Below are positions 12,344 to 13,851 of a stretch of 13,851 nt of DNA, one piece after another. The stretch spans positions 1-13,851 of the forward strand of contig DASZSJ010000121.1 of assembly GCA_035548675.1 (NCBI GenBank), written 5' to 3'. The translations under genes and the position numbers were made by a program. This DNA comes from VRUE01 sp035548675 (GTDB taxonomy: Bacteria > Actinomycetota > Thermoleophilia > Solirubrobacterales > 70-9). Below the pieces are notes generated by a model. The model had not been told where the DNA came from. It saw nothing but the letters and a program-made list of their open reading frames with translations, and made no database searches. Every line of letters starts with the position of its first letter. Within the stretch, counting starts at the first letter, position 1.

Positions 12344-13336
12344 ATGAAGAGACGGAAGCTGGGGACGCAGGGCCTGGAGGTATCGGCGCAGGGCTTGGGC
12401 TGCATGGGCATGAGCTACGCCTATGGCGCCGGCGACGAGGAGGCGGGGATCGCGACGATTCGGCGGGCGCTGGAGCTCGGCGTCACCTTCCTCGACACGG
12501 CCGAGATCTACGGGCCGTTCGTCAACGAGGAACTGGTTGGGCGGGCGATTGGCGGGCGTCGCGAGGAGGTCGAGATCGCGACCAAGTTCGGCTTCTCCTT
12601 CGACCCCGACGATCCCTTCAAGGGGCGCGGCGTCGACGGCAGCCCGGAGAGCGCGCGGCGGGTGCTGGAGGGCTCGCTGCGGCGCCTCGGGGTCGACCAC
12701 GTCGACCTCTTCTACCAGCACCGGGTCGACCCGGAGGTGCCGATCGAGGAGACGGTCGGCGCGATGGGCGAGCTGGTCGCCGCCGGCAAGGCGCGCTTCA
12801 TCGGCCTCTCGGAGGCCTCGGCGGAGACGATCCGTCGCGCCCACGCGACCCACCCGCTGAGCGCGGTGCAGAGCGAGTACTCGCTGTGGACGCGCGACCC
12901 CGAGGACGAGGTGCTGCCGACGCTGCGCGAGCTGGGGATCGGCTTCGTGCCCTACTCGCCGCTCGGCCGCGGCTTCCTCACCGGCCAGATCCGCTCGCTC
13001 GACGACCTGCCGGAGGACGACTGGCGCCGCACCAACCCGCGCTTCCAGGAGGAGGCGCTGCGGGAGAACCTGGCCCTCGCCGACCGCGTCTTCGAGCTGG
13101 CCGAGGAGATCGGCGCGACGCCGGCCCAGCTGGCCCTCGCCTGGGTGATGGCCAAGGGCGAGGACGTCGTCCCGATCCCGGGGACGAAACGGCCGGAGCG
13201 GGTCGAGGAGAACGCCGGCGCCGCCGACCTCGCCCTCAGCGAGGAGCAGATCGCGGCGCTGGACGTGGCGATCAGCCCCGACGCGGTGCGCGGATCGCGC
13301 TACGACGAGGCCGGCATGTCGATGCTCAACCATTAG
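12344..13336 (+). CDS. Aldo/keto reductase
   Basis: This 330-residue NADPH-dependent oxidoreductase belongs to the aldo/keto reductase superfamily and is nearest in style to the YakC/AKR13 group. The catalytic tetrad is visible: D51 (LDTAE), Y56 (IYGP), K81 (ATKFG) and H126 (YQHRVD). Near the C terminus IPGTKRPERVEENAGA is the conserved NADPH-phosphate binding segment. The N terminus MKRRKLGTQGLEVSAQGLGCMGMS is typical. The ATG at 12344 is chosen because AGGAGA lies at 12331-12336; the frame is open to 12254 but without family similarity. It reduces aldehydes or ketones; the substrate cannot be read from the sequence. It lies beyond the tRNA and is probably resident chromosome. Confidence 0.93.
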   Translation: MKRRKLGTQGLEVSAQGLGCMGMSYAYGAGDEEAGIATIRRALELGVTFLDTAEIYGPFVNEELVGRAIGGRREEVEIATKFGFSFDPDDPFKGRGVDGSPESARRVLEGSLRRLGVDHVDLFYQHRVDPEVPIEETVGAMGELVAAGKARFIGLSEASAETIRRAHATHPLSAVQSEYSLWTRDPEDEVLPTLRELGIGFVPYSPLGRGFLTGQIRSLDDLPEDDWRRTNPRFQEEALRENLALADRVFELAEEIGATPAQLALAWVMAKGEDVVPIPGTKRPERVEENAGAADLALSEEQIAALDVAISPDAVRGSRYDEAGMSMLNH

Positions 13337-13350
13337 GCGCCCGCCCGGAC

Positions 13351-13371
13351 CCGCCCGCGCCCCGCGGGCGG
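13351..13371 (+). terminator. Possible terminator hairpin after the reductase
   Basis: CCGCCCGC (13351-13358) and GCGGGCGG (13364-13371) form an 8-bp GC stem with a 5-nt loop, 15 bases after the reductase stop. A second small dyad (GCGGC-TGA-GCCGC, 13368-13380) overlaps it. No T-run follows, so it is at best a weak or factor-assisted terminator. Confidence 0.4.
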
Positions 13372-13459
13372 CTGAGCCGCGTGGGAAGTTGCTCCCATTC
13401 CCTCGCAAGAGTGCGAATAACCGCATAGTCTTTGGCAGCCTGTCCCGGGATTGGCGAGC

Positions 13460-13851
13460 ATGAGCATCCTCGACGACGCAATTCGCGAACATCTGGAGCT
13501 GAAGCGGGCGCACGGCGCTGACGAGTCCGAGCTGAAGCGGCTCGAGGACGAGGCGTTCGGACCCCCGGGGCGACCCGAGGAGGCCGACCCCTTCGCCGAG
13601 GCGCCGACCCAGTTCCTCGGCGACGCGGCCACCGGCCTGGCCGAACCGCCCGAGGCCGAGGGCGGCCGCCGCGTCCCCAACATCACTGATCTGCAGGAGC
13701 CGCCGTCGTTCCCGATCGAGGCCGCGACCGGCGAGGCCGCGGCGCCCGAGGCCGCCGAGGACGCGGCCGCCGAGGCGCCGCCCGAGGCCGAGGAGAAGCC
13801 CGAGGCGCCCGAGGCCGAGGGGAGCGCGGAGGTCGCCGAGGCCGAGGGGAG
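13460..13851 (+). CDS. Acidic low-complexity protein, cut by window end
   Basis: The ATG at 13460 opens a frame that stays open to the edge (at least 130 residues). The N terminus SILDDAIREHLELKRAHGADESELKRLEDEAFGPPGRPEE is a charged, probably coiled-coil helix. After residue 45 the protein becomes an extended Pro/Glu/Ala-rich sequence with repeated PEAE and EAEG units. I recall similar N termini in hypothetical proteins of Thermoleophilia, but cannot confirm this here. No enzyme motif is seen. It could be a scaffolding or surface-related protein; the function is unknown. Confidence 0.7.
   Translation, partial: MSILDDAIREHLELKRAHGADESELKRLEDEAFGPPGRPEEADPFAEAPTQFLGDAATGLAEPPEAEGGRRVPNITDLQEPPSFPIEAATGEAAAPEAAEDAAAEAPPEAEEKPEAPEAEGSAEVAEAEG

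Noticed and set aside
12326..13513. Long - strand open frame opposite the aldo/keto reductase
   Set aside because: The + strand shows a complete catalytic tetrad and a good ribosome site; the - frame is repetitive and has no motif.
1..13851. CRISPR array or insertion sequence
   Set aside because: No regularly spaced direct repeats and no transposase or terminal inverted repeats flanking one were found on either strand.

Overview
The window is GC-rich and has the gene style of a high-GC actinobacterium: GTG and TTG starts, GTGA and ATGA overlaps, and alanine/arginine-rich proteins. The tandem short XRE regulators and the acidic protein at the right edge resemble proteins I associate with Thermoleophilia (Solirubrobacterales/Conexibacter-like). 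That placement rests on recall of protein style, not on a search. Most of the window (left edge to about 12096) looks like the right-hand part of an integrated conjugative or mobilizable element. The last 1.7 kb (tRNA-Ala, aldo/keto reductase, acidic protein) looks chromosomal.

Left half, + strand, tightly coupled operon (3-7066): the end of an unknown gene, a TraG/VirD4-like membrane ATPase, a replication-relaxation-type protein, a beta-class DNA methyltransferase, a small HTH (excisionase-like) protein, a tyrosine recombinase with all catalytic residues, and a small unknown gene. Almost every junction is an overlap or a gap of a few bases. No classical relaxase or type IV channel genes are present; they may lie to the left or be supplied in trans.

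Right half, - strand, one operon of nine genes (11770 to 6890): a winged-helix protein, a small lysine-tailed winged-helix protein, an XRE protein, an SSB-like OB-fold protein, four more XRE proteins, and last a 660-residue GHKL (Hsp90/MutL/MORC-like) ATPase. That ATPase carries what looks like a C-terminal PD-(D/E)XK nuclease domain and is visibly less GC-rich than the conjugation genes. The two operons converge, and their 3' ends overlap by 177 bp.

The roughly 325 bp between the - strand operon and the tRNA hold several inverted repeats, including a perfect 24-bp palindrome, and a helically phased short repeat. The tRNA-Ala(CGC) is oriented so that its 3' end faces the element, as expected if it is the integration site. 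Inferred layout: transfer and integration genes on the left, then a cargo operon combining an array of DNA-binding regulators with an ATPase-nuclease effector, ending at the tRNA. The cargo operon is the best candidate here for an undescribed system, possibly genome defence or element maintenance.
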